10,442 nt of DNA, from the NCBI GenBank assembly GCA_965659715.1, contig CBFHXE010000082.1:1-10442 (forward strand), given 5' to 3'. The position numbers and the translations under genes were made by a program. Source of the DNA: CABZJG01 sp965659715 (lineage in GTDB: Bacteria; Pseudomonadota; Alphaproteobacteria; Rhodobacterales; Rhodobacteraceae). The notes below the pieces were generated by a model that made no database searches, had not been told where the DNA came from, and was given only the letters and a program-made list of their open reading frames with translations. Positions 1 to 5,831 of the stretch are shown piece by piece. Numbering within the stretch: position 1 is the first letter of the stretch; every line of letters begins with the position of its first letter.

Positions 1-139
1 CGGCGGTGAGGTATTGTTGGTGTCGGGTGTGAGCGGTGAAGGTGTGGCGGATGTGTTGCGCGCTTTGCGCGCGGTGATTGATGGCGCAAAAGCCGAGCCA
101 GAGCTGACGGATGAGGGACAGGATACATGGCGGCCCTAA
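1..139 (+). CDS. obgE: GTPase ObgE/CgtA, C-terminal end (partial)
   Basis: Only the last 45 codons are present, read in frame from base 2 to a TAA at 137-139; the start lies outside the window. The peptide contains VSGVSGEGV followed by a helix (VLRALRAVIDGAK) and ends in DTWRP. The SGVSGEGV stretch matches the final strand of the Obg G domain (the SA/K-type G5 motif), and a short acidic tail ending in WRP is typical of Rhodobacteraceae Obg proteins. Obg is an essential ribosome-associated GTPase involved in 50S maturation and stress control. The obgE-proB-proA order is common in alphaproteobacteria and supports the call. The stop overlaps the proB start by 13 bases, so proB is probably translated from the same mRNA. 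The identification rests on a short fragment plus context. Confidence 0.85.
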   Translation, partial: GGEVLLVSGVSGEGVADVLRALRAVIDGAKAEPELTDEGQDTWRP

Positions 140-1233
140 GCTCAGCAAAACGGATTGTGATAAAGATCGGATCGGCGCTGCTAGTCGAGCCGCAAAGCGG
201 CGTTTTGCGACGCGACTGGCTGGTGTCGCTCGCCTCGGATGTGTCGCGGTTCAAAAAAATGGGCGTTGATGTGGTGCTTGTGTCCTCTGGATCAATTGCG
301 CTGGGCCGCAGGGTGCTTGACCTTCCCGCCAATGATCTGGCGCTCGAGCAGTCACAAGCTGCTGCAGCCGTGGGACAAATCCGCCTGGCGCAAGCCTATG
401 AAGAGGTGCTGGCCCCGCATGAGATCAAAACGGCACAGATCCTTGTCACCCTAGAGGATAGCTCAAACCGCCGCCGCTATTTAAATTCGCGCGCAACCAT
501 TGAAACTCTGCTCGGCTTGGGCGTTGTTCCGATCGTAAACGAAAACGACACGGTGGCGACGGACGAAATTCGCTATGGGGATAACGACAGGCTTGCGGCG
601 CAGGTTGCAGTGACAATTGGGGCAGATCATTTGATTTTGCTCTCTGACGTGGACGGACTTTATAGCCAAAACCCCCATGTGGATAAATCCGCAACGCTGA
701 TAGAAAGAATTGAGCAAATTACCCCAGAAATTGAAGCTATGGCGGGTGATGCAGGATCGGGTCTTTCAAAGGGGGGCATGAAAACAAAGCTCATGGCCGC
801 CAAAACGGCCACAGCGGCGGGCTGCATTATGGTGATTGCAAAAGGGTCGCGTTTGCATCCTCTGCAGGCTTTGGTGGATGGTGCGCTGGCCACTTGGTTC
901 GGGGCCCAGCTTGATCCGCACACGGCTAGAAAGCGCTGGATTGCATCACTAAAACCGATGGGCCAAATTGCTATTGATGACGGTGCGGTAAAAGCACTTG
1001 GCACAGGCAAAAGCCTTTTGCCTGCCGGAGTGAGTGATGTGAAAGGTGAATTTTTGCGCGGTGATGTCGTGGTTATTTGCGACCAAAAAGGGCGGGAAAT
1101 AGGTCAGGGCATAAGCGGATATACATCGGCAGAAGCGCGCGCTCTTATCGGTTTGCGCAGCTCACAAATTGAAAAGGTTTTGGGCTATCCCGGACGTGCC
1201 GCACTGGTGCACCGCAATGATATGGCCACATAG
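127..1233 (+). CDS. proB: Glutamate 5-kinase
   Basis: This 368-residue cytoplasmic enzyme phosphorylates L-glutamate with ATP to gamma-glutamyl phosphate, the first and usually feedback-inhibited step of proline synthesis. The amino-acid-kinase domain covers roughly residues 8-260. Visible motifs are KIGSALLV (13-20), SSGSIALG (53-60), VNENDTVATDEIRYGDNDRL (137-156, the glutamate and metal site), SDVDGLY (173-179) and GGMKTKL (216-222, nucleotide binding). A C-terminal PUA domain (about 270-350; SLLPAGV, GEFLRGDVVV) is present, as in full-length bacterial ProB. Length is normal. The ATG at 127 was chosen because AGGGACAGG lies just upstream and the protein begins directly before the first kinase strand. 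The gene overlaps obgE by 13 bases and is followed 18 bases later by proA, which makes an obgE-proBA operon likely. Confidence 0.97.
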   Translation: MAALSSAKRIVIKIGSALLVEPQSGVLRRDWLVSLASDVSRFKKMGVDVVLVSSGSIALGRRVLDLPANDLALEQSQAAAAVGQIRLAQAYEEVLAPHEIKTAQILVTLEDSSNRRRYLNSRATIETLLGLGVVPIVNENDTVATDEIRYGDNDRLAAQVAVTIGADHLILLSDVDGLYSQNPHVDKSATLIERIEQITPEIEAMAGDAGSGLSKGGMKTKLMAAKTATAAGCIMVIAKGSRLHPLQALVDGALATWFGAQLDPHTARKRWIASLKPMGQIAIDDGAVKALGTGKSLLPAGVSDVKGEFLRGDVVVICDQKGREIGQGISGYTSAEARALIGLRSSQIEKVLGYPGRAALVHRNDMAT

Positions 1234-1251
1234 AGATATAAGGGCGTAAGA

Positions 1252-2508
1252 ATGAACGATATTGATACAGTGATGCAAGGCATTGGAACACAGGCAAAAG
1301 CGGCCGCAGCACAGCTTGCATATGCACAAGATCGTCAAAAGACCTTGGCTCTGGAAGCCGCCGCAAAGATTGTTTGGGATCGGCGCGCGTGGATCATTGA
1401 CGAAAACGCCAAAGATTTAGAATACGGGCGGCAAAAGGGCTTAAGTGACGCCATGATGGATCGCTTATTGCTGGATGAGGCGCGGATCAAGGGTATCGTT
1501 GATGGGTTGACGGCGGTCGCCCAGCAAGCTGATCCTGTTGGAAAAGTGCTGGACCAATGGGATCGTCCTAATGGGCTGTCGATCAAAAAGGTCTCTACAC
1601 CTTTGGGCGTGATCGGGGTGATTTATGAAAGCCGCCCGAACGTGACTGCGGATGCCGGTGCACTTTGCCTTAAATCAGGTAATGCGGTTATCTTACGCGG
1701 CGGTTCTGAAAGTTTTCACAGCTCTCAGGCTATTCATAGCTGTCTGGTTGACGGGCTGAAAGAAGCAGATTTGCCCGAGGCGTCTATTCAACTCGTACCA
1801 ACACGCGACCGCGCAGCCGTTCAAAAAATGCTGACTATGACAGACACCGTTGACGTGATCGTGCCGCGCGGAGGCAAGGGGCTGGTCGGATTGGTGCAAA
1901 GCGAAGCACGGGTTCCCGTGTTCGCGCATTTGGAAGGCATCGTTCATATATATATCGACAAGCATGCTGATGCGGAAAAAACTTTGGAAGTTGTGCTGAA
2001 TTCTAAAACCCGTCGGACTGGCATCTGCGGAGCAGCAGAATGCTTGCTGATCCATCAAGACCTTGTAGATGTCTTGGGCGCAGAGGTTATCTCAGCTTTG
2101 ATCCAGGCTGGTGTTGAAGTGCGCGCCAATGAAGACTTAAGTCATATTGCGGGCGCCAAACAAGCAACAGCGGAAGACTGGGGCAAAGAATATCTGGCCA
2201 GTACAATCGCAGCGCGCTCAGTGCGTGATATTGATCAGGCCATTGCGCATATCCGAACCCATGGCTCAAATCATACGGATTGTATCATGACCGAAGATGA
2301 CGCTGCAAAGCGCCACTTTTTCGAGCGCGTTGACAGTGCAATTTTAATGCATAATGCCTCCACCCAGTTTGCCGATGGCGGAGAGTTTGGGATGGGTGCT
2401 GAAATTGGCATTGCGACGGGAAAAATGCATGCCCGTGGGCCGGTTGGAACCGCCCAATTGACCAGTTTCAAATATCTGGTTTCTGGAAATGGCGCGGTTA
2501 GAACGTGA
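1252..2508 (+). CDS. proA: Gamma-glutamyl phosphate reductase
   Basis: This 418-residue member of the aldehyde dehydrogenase superfamily uses NADPH to reduce gamma-glutamyl phosphate, made by the adjacent ProB, to glutamate-5-semialdehyde, which cyclises to pyrroline-5-carboxylate. Family motifs are all present: PLGVIGVIYESRPNVT (117-132), VILRGGSES (146-154, cofactor binding), IVPRGGKGL (203-211), FAHLEGIVH (224-232), the catalytic cysteine C259 in RRTGICGAAE (254-263), and FGMGAEIGIATGKMHARGPVG near the C-terminus. Length is typical. The ATG at 1252 has a purine-rich leader (AAGGGCGTAAGA) and lies 18 bases behind proB, consistent with co-transcription. The 3' end overlaps the end of the opposite-strand chpT frame by 11 bases (2498-2508), leaving no room for a terminator between them. 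Confidence 0.97.
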   Translation: MNDIDTVMQGIGTQAKAAAAQLAYAQDRQKTLALEAAAKIVWDRRAWIIDENAKDLEYGRQKGLSDAMMDRLLLDEARIKGIVDGLTAVAQQADPVGKVLDQWDRPNGLSIKKVSTPLGVIGVIYESRPNVTADAGALCLKSGNAVILRGGSESFHSSQAIHSCLVDGLKEADLPEASIQLVPTRDRAAVQKMLTMTDTVDVIVPRGGKGLVGLVQSEARVPVFAHLEGIVHIYIDKHADAEKTLEVVLNSKTRRTGICGAAECLLIHQDLVDVLGAEVISALIQAGVEVRANEDLSHIAGAKQATAEDWGKEYLASTIAARSVRDIDQAIAHIRTHGSNHTDCIMTEDDAAKRHFFERVDSAILMHNASTQFADGGEFGMGAEIGIATGKMHARGPVGTAQLTSFKYLVSGNGAVRT

Positions 2509-2958
2509 TGTGAATGGCTGTATTATCGGCGGATTGATCTAGGTTTATAGGCCTGTCGATCTGTTGGCAGATCAAAGGCAGCAACAAGAAATGAACATGT
2601 GAAGGCGCAATATCGTGCCCTTGTGACGGCGGCAGTAAGCTGTTCCAAAGCTCTGGATTATAGGAAAAATTAGACGAAGATCCCTTTACAAGGGTTTTAT
2701 CCCTTTGCCTGCCTATGTGGATCTCCCCGCCCAGCGGCATTGCGGTTTTCAGGCACAGTATGGAAAGGAAAATAGCCTGCGCTTCAATCCGTGTGATGTT
2801 CGTTTCAATGGACCAACTCAAAGACACGCGGGAACCATTGAACAAGGGGGACAGTATGTTTTGGGCTCTATCGGGGGAAAGTTCCGCTTGTTTACTACCC
2901 ATGCCAAAAGCAACGCGGAAAAAATTTACCCGGCCAATGGCATTGTCGCTGCTTTCCT

Positions 2959-3006
2959 CAATCAAATCGTCAAATCTGTCCCAAAGGCGCTGACGTTAGA
3001 CAATCA
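2959..3006. repeat. 42-base insertion in chpT bounded by CAATCA direct repeats
   Basis: CAATCA occurs at 2959-2964 and again at 3001-3006, exactly 42 bases apart. Removing one copy plus the 36 bases between them restores an uninterrupted chpT frame with family-like sequence across the junction. Because 42 is a multiple of three, the insertion keeps the frame; chpT is stopped only by one TAA codon (2996-2998) inside it. Apart from that codon the segment would encode a protein-like helical stretch (RQRLWDRFDDLI). The arrangement resembles a target-site duplication or a slippage/template-switch product. No transposase or known insertion-sequence end is visible, and the segment is too short for one. 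Confidence 0.7.
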
Positions 3007-3015
3007 GACAGATTT
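2972..3015. repeat. 9-bp perfect inverted repeat spanning the chpT insertion edge
   Basis: AAATCTGTC at 2972-2980 is the exact reverse complement of GACAGATTT at 3007-3015, with 26 bases between. The right arm is ordinary chpT coding sequence (the EICL codons) and the left arm is inside the 42-base insertion, so the insertion carries an inverted copy of neighbouring gene sequence. A near-tandem TCAAATC (2962-2968 and 2970-2976) lies beside it. This combination suggests fold-back synthesis or template switching as the origin; that is inference. Confidence 0.6.
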
Positions 3016-3165
3016 CAGGCCCGGTAGAATTTTCAGAAGATAAATGGAGCAATTCAAGGCCATTTTTAACAGCGCCTATCGGGCTTGCGAGATCATGGCA
3101 AATTCTGGACCCAATTAATGTTGCGAGATGTAAAGGATCATGTTTCATTGTGGATAGAATATTTT

Positions 3166-3170
3166 AGGGG
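3166..3170 (+). promoter_or_regulatory. Ribosome binding site deciding a TTG start
   Basis: AGGGG at 3166-3170 lies 8 bases before TTG at 3179. No in-frame ATG or GTG stands between it and the conserved part of the DUF3553 protein, so the site supports TTG as the initiation codon. Confidence 0.6.
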
Positions 3171-3178
3171 CGTGTGAA

Positions 3179-3364
3179 TTGGACAATTTGAATAACTTCT
3201 TAGAACCGGGAATGTTGGTGAAACACCCGTCACAGCCGGATTGGGGGATTGGGCAGGTGCAATCACGGATTGGTAATCGGATCACCGTGAACTTTACCGA
3301 AGTTGGAAAAATAGTCATTGACGGATCACGCATTGTTTTAATTCAGGTTCTTTCTAAAGAATAA
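3179..3364 (+). CDS. Small DUF3553 protein
   Basis: This 61-residue protein has the pattern of the DUF3553 family: LEPGMLVKHPSQPDWGIGQV (8-27), then ITVNFTEVGKIVIDG (35-49). Small beta-rich proteins with this HPxxPDWGxGQVQS signature are widespread in Rhodobacteraceae and resemble the CarD/UvrD C-terminal Tudor-like fold; no reaction is established for them. There is no signal peptide or membrane segment. The start is TTG at 3179, supported by AGGGG 8 bases upstream. The gene diverges from chpT, with only 30 bases between the two start codons, so their promoters must overlap each other or the neighbouring coding sequence. The family assignment is from memory of its signature; function is unknown. 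Confidence 0.85.
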   Translation: MDNLNNFLEPGMLVKHPSQPDWGIGQVQSRIGNRITVNFTEVGKIVIDGSRIVLIQVLSKE

Positions 3365-3373
3365 TTTTAAAAA

Positions 3374-3388
3374 ACAGCTCTGAGTTGT
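3374..3388. repeat. Short imperfect dyad after the DUF3553 gene
   Basis: The 15 bases from 3374 to 3388 (ACAGCTCTGAGTTGT) form an imperfect palindrome; in RNA they could make a six-pair hairpin with a CTG loop and one G-U pair. It lies 9 bases after the DUF3553 stop and 82 bases before olsB. No T-run follows, so a rho-independent terminator is not supported. It might be a weak operator or chance. Confidence 0.2.
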
Positions 3389-3469
3389 AATTCATGGGTT
3401 TTAATCTGGTCTTATCTTGTCAAGAAAGAGTGTCTTGGCTAGAGAGAGCATCTAAAAAAGGGTAATTCC

Positions 3470-4249
3470 TTGGTAACTTCGCCTGACTTCATTGTTAAAT
3501 TTGCGAAAACAGAACAAGAGTTTCTGGCGGCTCAGAGGCTGAGGTATGATGTCTTTATTTCCGAACTTGGCGGGTGCGGAAACCTTGTTGACCATCAAAA
3601 CCGTTTAGAGAGGGATCGTTTCGATCCCTATTTTGATCACCTTATTTTGGTAGATCAGACAATACAAAGTGACTGCAACGGCGGTGTTGTGGGGGTCTAT
3701 CGGTTGATGACTGATGAAAAGGCCCAAAAGCTTGGGCAGTTTTACTCTGAAGACGAATATGATCTGTCAAAGTTAAAGAGCTCTGGCCGTAAATTGTTAG
3801 AACTGGGCAGATCTTGCGTACATCCCGATTACAGGGGCGGAACAGCGCTCTATCATCTGTGGAAAGGTCTGTCTGATTTTGTGCTTGCAGAGAAAATAGA
3901 AATTTTGTTTGGGGTGGCAAGCTTTCATGGCACAGATCCACATGCGTTTGCTGCTCCGCTAAGTCTTTTACATCAGCGCCATCTTGCTCCGACCGAATTA
4001 AGGATCGAAGCCAAAGCGCCTCATGCTCAGACCATGGATTTGATCCCGCCTGAGAATTTGGACCGCCGTAAAGCCGTATTAGAAATTCCCGCCTTGATTA
4101 AAGCCTATCTGCGATTGGGCGGGTTTGTCGGACAAAATGCATTTATCGACCACGACTTTAATACAACAGATGTCTGTTTGGTTTTGGATATAGAGCGTGT
4201 GAATGACCGGCAGAAAAACATTTATTCCAAAGCTGAGACATTGACATGA
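3470..4249 (+). CDS. olsB: Ornithine lipid N-acyltransferase (OlsB family)
   Basis: OlsB transfers a 3-hydroxyacyl group from acyl-ACP to the alpha-amino group of ornithine, giving lyso-ornithine lipid, which OlsA then acylates. The 259-residue protein has the GNAT-like OlsB (COG3176) pattern: LRYDVFISELG (24-34), ELGRSCVHPDYRGG (111-124, the acyl-donor loop), GVASFHGTDP (148-157), IPALIKAYLRLGG (206-218) and FNTTDV (230-235). Length fits the family. The start is TTG at 3470, with AAGGG 7 bases upstream (3458-3462); no better in-frame start precedes the conserved region. Its TGA overlaps the olsA ATG in ATGA, a translational-coupling arrangement. Related enzymes in marine Rhodobacteraceae make glutamine lipids (GlsB), so the amino-acid substrate cannot be fixed from sequence alone. 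No convincing Pho box was seen upstream. Confidence 0.88.
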   Translation: MVTSPDFIVKFAKTEQEFLAAQRLRYDVFISELGGCGNLVDHQNRLERDRFDPYFDHLILVDQTIQSDCNGGVVGVYRLMTDEKAQKLGQFYSEDEYDLSKLKSSGRKLLELGRSCVHPDYRGGTALYHLWKGLSDFVLAEKIEILFGVASFHGTDPHAFAAPLSLLHQRHLAPTELRIEAKAPHAQTMDLIPPENLDRRKAVLEIPALIKAYLRLGGFVGQNAFIDHDFNTTDVCLVLDIERVNDRQKNIYSKAETLT

Positions 4250-5091
4250 CAACGTGGCGAAGTTCGCAAGGCGATCTAAACATAAAAGAAATATCTTTTA
4301 TGGGGTGGATCATAGTAATAATACGCGTTGTTCCGATGTTCGTTGTTATCTTTGGTGGACTTTTGATCTTACTTCTGCTGCGTATTTTTGAAAAACCCCT
4401 GTTTGGTCACAATCGGCCGATAACGCCCTTTCTGAACCAAGCCGTCTGTAAAATATCTCTGCGCATTATGGGCATAAATCATCATATTGTTGGCCGCCCC
4501 ATGACCAATAACGGCGCCGTCGTTGCCAACCATTCGTCGTGGCTTGATATCTTTACTTTGAATGCCGCGCAGCGGGTGTATTTTGTGTCAAAATCCGAAG
4601 TTGCCGCCTGGCCGGGTATCGGATGGCTGGCGCGCGCAGCCGGAACGGTTTTTATAAAACGGGACAGGCAGCAAGCCAAATTGCAACGCGATATGCTGTC
4701 ATCGCGCTTACAAATGGGACATATATTACTCTTTTTCCCAGAAGGCACCTCAACCGATGGGCGGCAGGTTTTGCCTTTTAAATCAACGCTTTTTGCGGCT
4801 TTGTTCGAGCAAAACCTAAAAAGCGATATACATGTTCAACCCGTAAGTGTGGTGTACAAAGCCCCAAAGGGCTGTGATGACCGATTTTATGGTTGGTGGG
4901 GTGATATGGCCTTTGATACCCATTTCCTGCTCACACTTAGCACTTGGCGCAGAGGCAGGGTCGAGGTTGTCTTTTCACCGCCCGTTGCGGTTGCCGAATT
5001 TTCATCCCGAAAAGAGCTTTCAAAGCACCTACAAAGTCAGGTGAGCAGCGCCCACCAAGAGGCAACTAGCCGGTTGAAGTCATCGCCGTGA
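4246..5091 (+). CDS. olsA: Lyso-ornithine lipid O-acyltransferase (OlsA)
   Basis: This 281-residue PlsC-family enzyme acylates the hydroxyl of lyso-ornithine lipid to complete the aminolipid; some Rhodobacter OlsA proteins also make phosphatidic acid. Residues 19-46 form a hydrophobic membrane anchor. The acyltransferase motifs are intact: NHSSWLD (95-101, the HX4D catalytic pair His96/Asp101), GTVFIKRD (133-140), and FPEGTSTDG (164-172, phosphate/glycerol binding), followed by VLPFKSTLF. It should sit on the cytoplasmic face of the inner membrane. The ATG at 4246 overlaps the olsB stop. The NHSSWLDIF and FFPEGTSTDG neighbourhoods, the N-terminal MTTWR start and the pairing with olsB favour OlsA over a general PlsC. 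Its 3' end overlaps the opposite-strand thiE-like gene by 26 bases. Confidence 0.92.
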   Translation: MTTWRSSQGDLNIKEISFMGWIIVIIRVVPMFVVIFGGLLILLLLRIFEKPLFGHNRPITPFLNQAVCKISLRIMGINHHIVGRPMTNNGAVVANHSSWLDIFTLNAAQRVYFVSKSEVAAWPGIGWLARAAGTVFIKRDRQQAKLQRDMLSSRLQMGHILLFFPEGTSTDGRQVLPFKSTLFAALFEQNLKSDIHVQPVSVVYKAPKGCDDRFYGWWGDMAFDTHFLLTLSTWRRGRVEVVFSPPVAVAEFSSRKELSKHLQSQVSSAHQEATSRLKSSP

Positions 5092-5695
5092 TATAGGCGC
5101 TCAAAGCTTCCGATTGGTTGTCTTCGCGCCAAATTTCGTCTTGCAGGGCAACAAAATCAGTGACTTTGCGCAAATTAGCCAGTGTGGGAATATCGAGCGC
5201 CCCTTCGGCGACCACAGGCACTTCAATCATTTCTGACCACCATGCGAACAGATCGATATCCGCCACCTGGCCATCGCCTAATGTGGTGCTTTGCACCGGA
5301 CCAAAACTAACATAGTCAGCTCCCGCTTCGCTTGCAGACATTCCATCATGTTTTGATATGCCGCAAAATGTGCCAACGATCGCCTCTTTTCCCAAAGCGT
5401 CACGGGTTTTTCGAACTGCGCGCGCACCATCAGTTAGGTGGACCCCATCAAGCCCCAAACGCTCGACCAGCATAATATGGCTTTCGATCACCAGCGCAAC
5501 ATCACGAGCATGACAAATATCGCGTAGTCTATCCGCGATTTTGGAAATCTCTAATTCGTCTTTTGTGGTCAGAGCAAGTCGCACGCAGGCCACTTCATTG
5601 CCATCAAGGACACTGCCTAATTGATCACCAAAACGGGCAAGTTCAAAGTCGCCTGGGGTGATCAAATAAACCTGTGGATACTCTTGGTCCATCAT
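5066..5695 (-). CDS. Thiamine-phosphate-synthase-like protein, divergent active site
   Basis: The 209-residue protein has the (beta/alpha)8 layout of the ThiE/TenI family: YLITP (10-14), GLDGVHLTDG (81-90), VGTFCGISKHDG (107-118), AGADYVSFGPVQST (124-137) and PVVAEGAL (160-167). ThiE joins hydroxymethylpyrimidine diphosphate and thiazole phosphate. Several positions used by classical ThiE are altered: the QLREK-type diphosphate/pyrimidine motif is CVRLALTT (37-44), the NDD-type motif is ESHIML (71-76), and the phosphate-binding AIGGI is AEGAL (163-167). No TPP riboswitch-like leader is seen and no thiamine genes are adjacent. It may therefore act on something else or be a TenI-like paralogue, so no symbol is given. 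ATG 5695 or the adjacent ATG 5692 starts the gene; AGGACC lies upstream. It ends inside olsA. Confidence 0.75.
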   Translation of the reverse strand: MMDQEYPQVYLITPGDFELARFGDQLGSVLDGNEVACVRLALTTKDELEISKIADRLRDICHARDVALVIESHIMLVERLGLDGVHLTDGARAVRKTRDALGKEAIVGTFCGISKHDGMSASEAGADYVSFGPVQSTTLGDGQVADIDLFAWWSEMIEVPVVAEGALDIPTLANLRKVTDFVALQDEIWREDNQSEALSAYITAMTSTG

Positions 5696-5831
5696 GTCAA
5701 AGGTCCTGATAACAGTTTTAAACTTCCATAATCGTAAATTTCATAAATGGCTATGGCTTAAGCTGCTCAAAGGGCTTTTCAGGGCAGGTTTTCTAGCATA
5801 GATGGGCTGCATACATTCAAATGGTGACCCA
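5696..5831. other. Divergent intergenic region between thiE-like and trmJ genes
   Basis: This 136-base AT-rich spacer must carry promoters for both flanking genes. I looked for sigma-70 pairs and found single plausible -10 boxes (for example CATAAT near 5726) but no well-spaced -35 partner, so no promoter is assigned. There is no THI-box-like leader in front of the thiE-like gene. Confidence 0.5.

Larger units (their letters stand above)
2498..3148 (-). pseudogene. chpT: Histidine phosphotransferase ChpT, interrupted by an in-frame TAA
   Basis: ChpT relays phosphate from the hybrid kinase CckA to CtrA (and CpdR) in alphaproteobacteria; it is a dimer built like a kinase DHp bundle plus a degenerate ATPase-like domain. 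Read from ATG 3148, the first 50 residues contain SRICHDLASPIGAVKNG (14-30) with the phospho-acceptor His18, then GPEICLIV and a TAA at 2996-2998. The same frame continues open to 2498 with ESSDNAIGRVNFFRVAFG and the C-terminal domain, ending NTAIHITF. Omitting 42 bases (14 codons) joins GPEICLI directly to EESSDNA, which matches the uninterrupted family pattern. A TTG at 2965 could start a 155-residue C-terminal piece, but that piece lacks the histidine. The rest shows no other damage, so the lesion is recent, an error in the sequence, or tolerated by readthrough. Family identity is firm; loss of function is inferred. The ATG at 3148 lacks a clear Shine-Dalgarno. Confidence 0.85.

Noticed and set aside
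660..1010. Minus-strand open frame of 116 codons inside proB
   Set aside because: Antisense to conserved glutamate 5-kinase motifs, with no independent support.
2498..2965. Separate 155-residue gene starting at TTG 2965
   Set aside because: It is clearly the C-terminal part of chpT and lacks the phospho-acceptor histidine; it could still be translated but is not treated as an independent gene.
2705..3043. Plus-strand open frames (2705-3043 and 2715-2993) opposite chpT
   Set aside because: They lie antisense to chpT sequence that matches its family well, have no recognisable domain, and lack a good ribosome binding site.
3365..3469. Pho box or strong sigma-70 promoter upstream of olsB
   Set aside because: TTGTCA at 3417-3422 could be a -35 box, but no acceptable -10 follows at 16-18 bases, and no paired CTGTCA-type repeats are present.
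5802..5831. Longer trmJ start at ATG 5802
   Set aside because: The ten extra residues are not family-like; ATG 5832 sits directly before the first conserved strand. The choice is not certain.
5696..5831. TPP riboswitch in front of the thiE-like gene
   Set aside because: No THI-box core such as CTGAGA and no matching helices on the minus strand; the spacer is also short.
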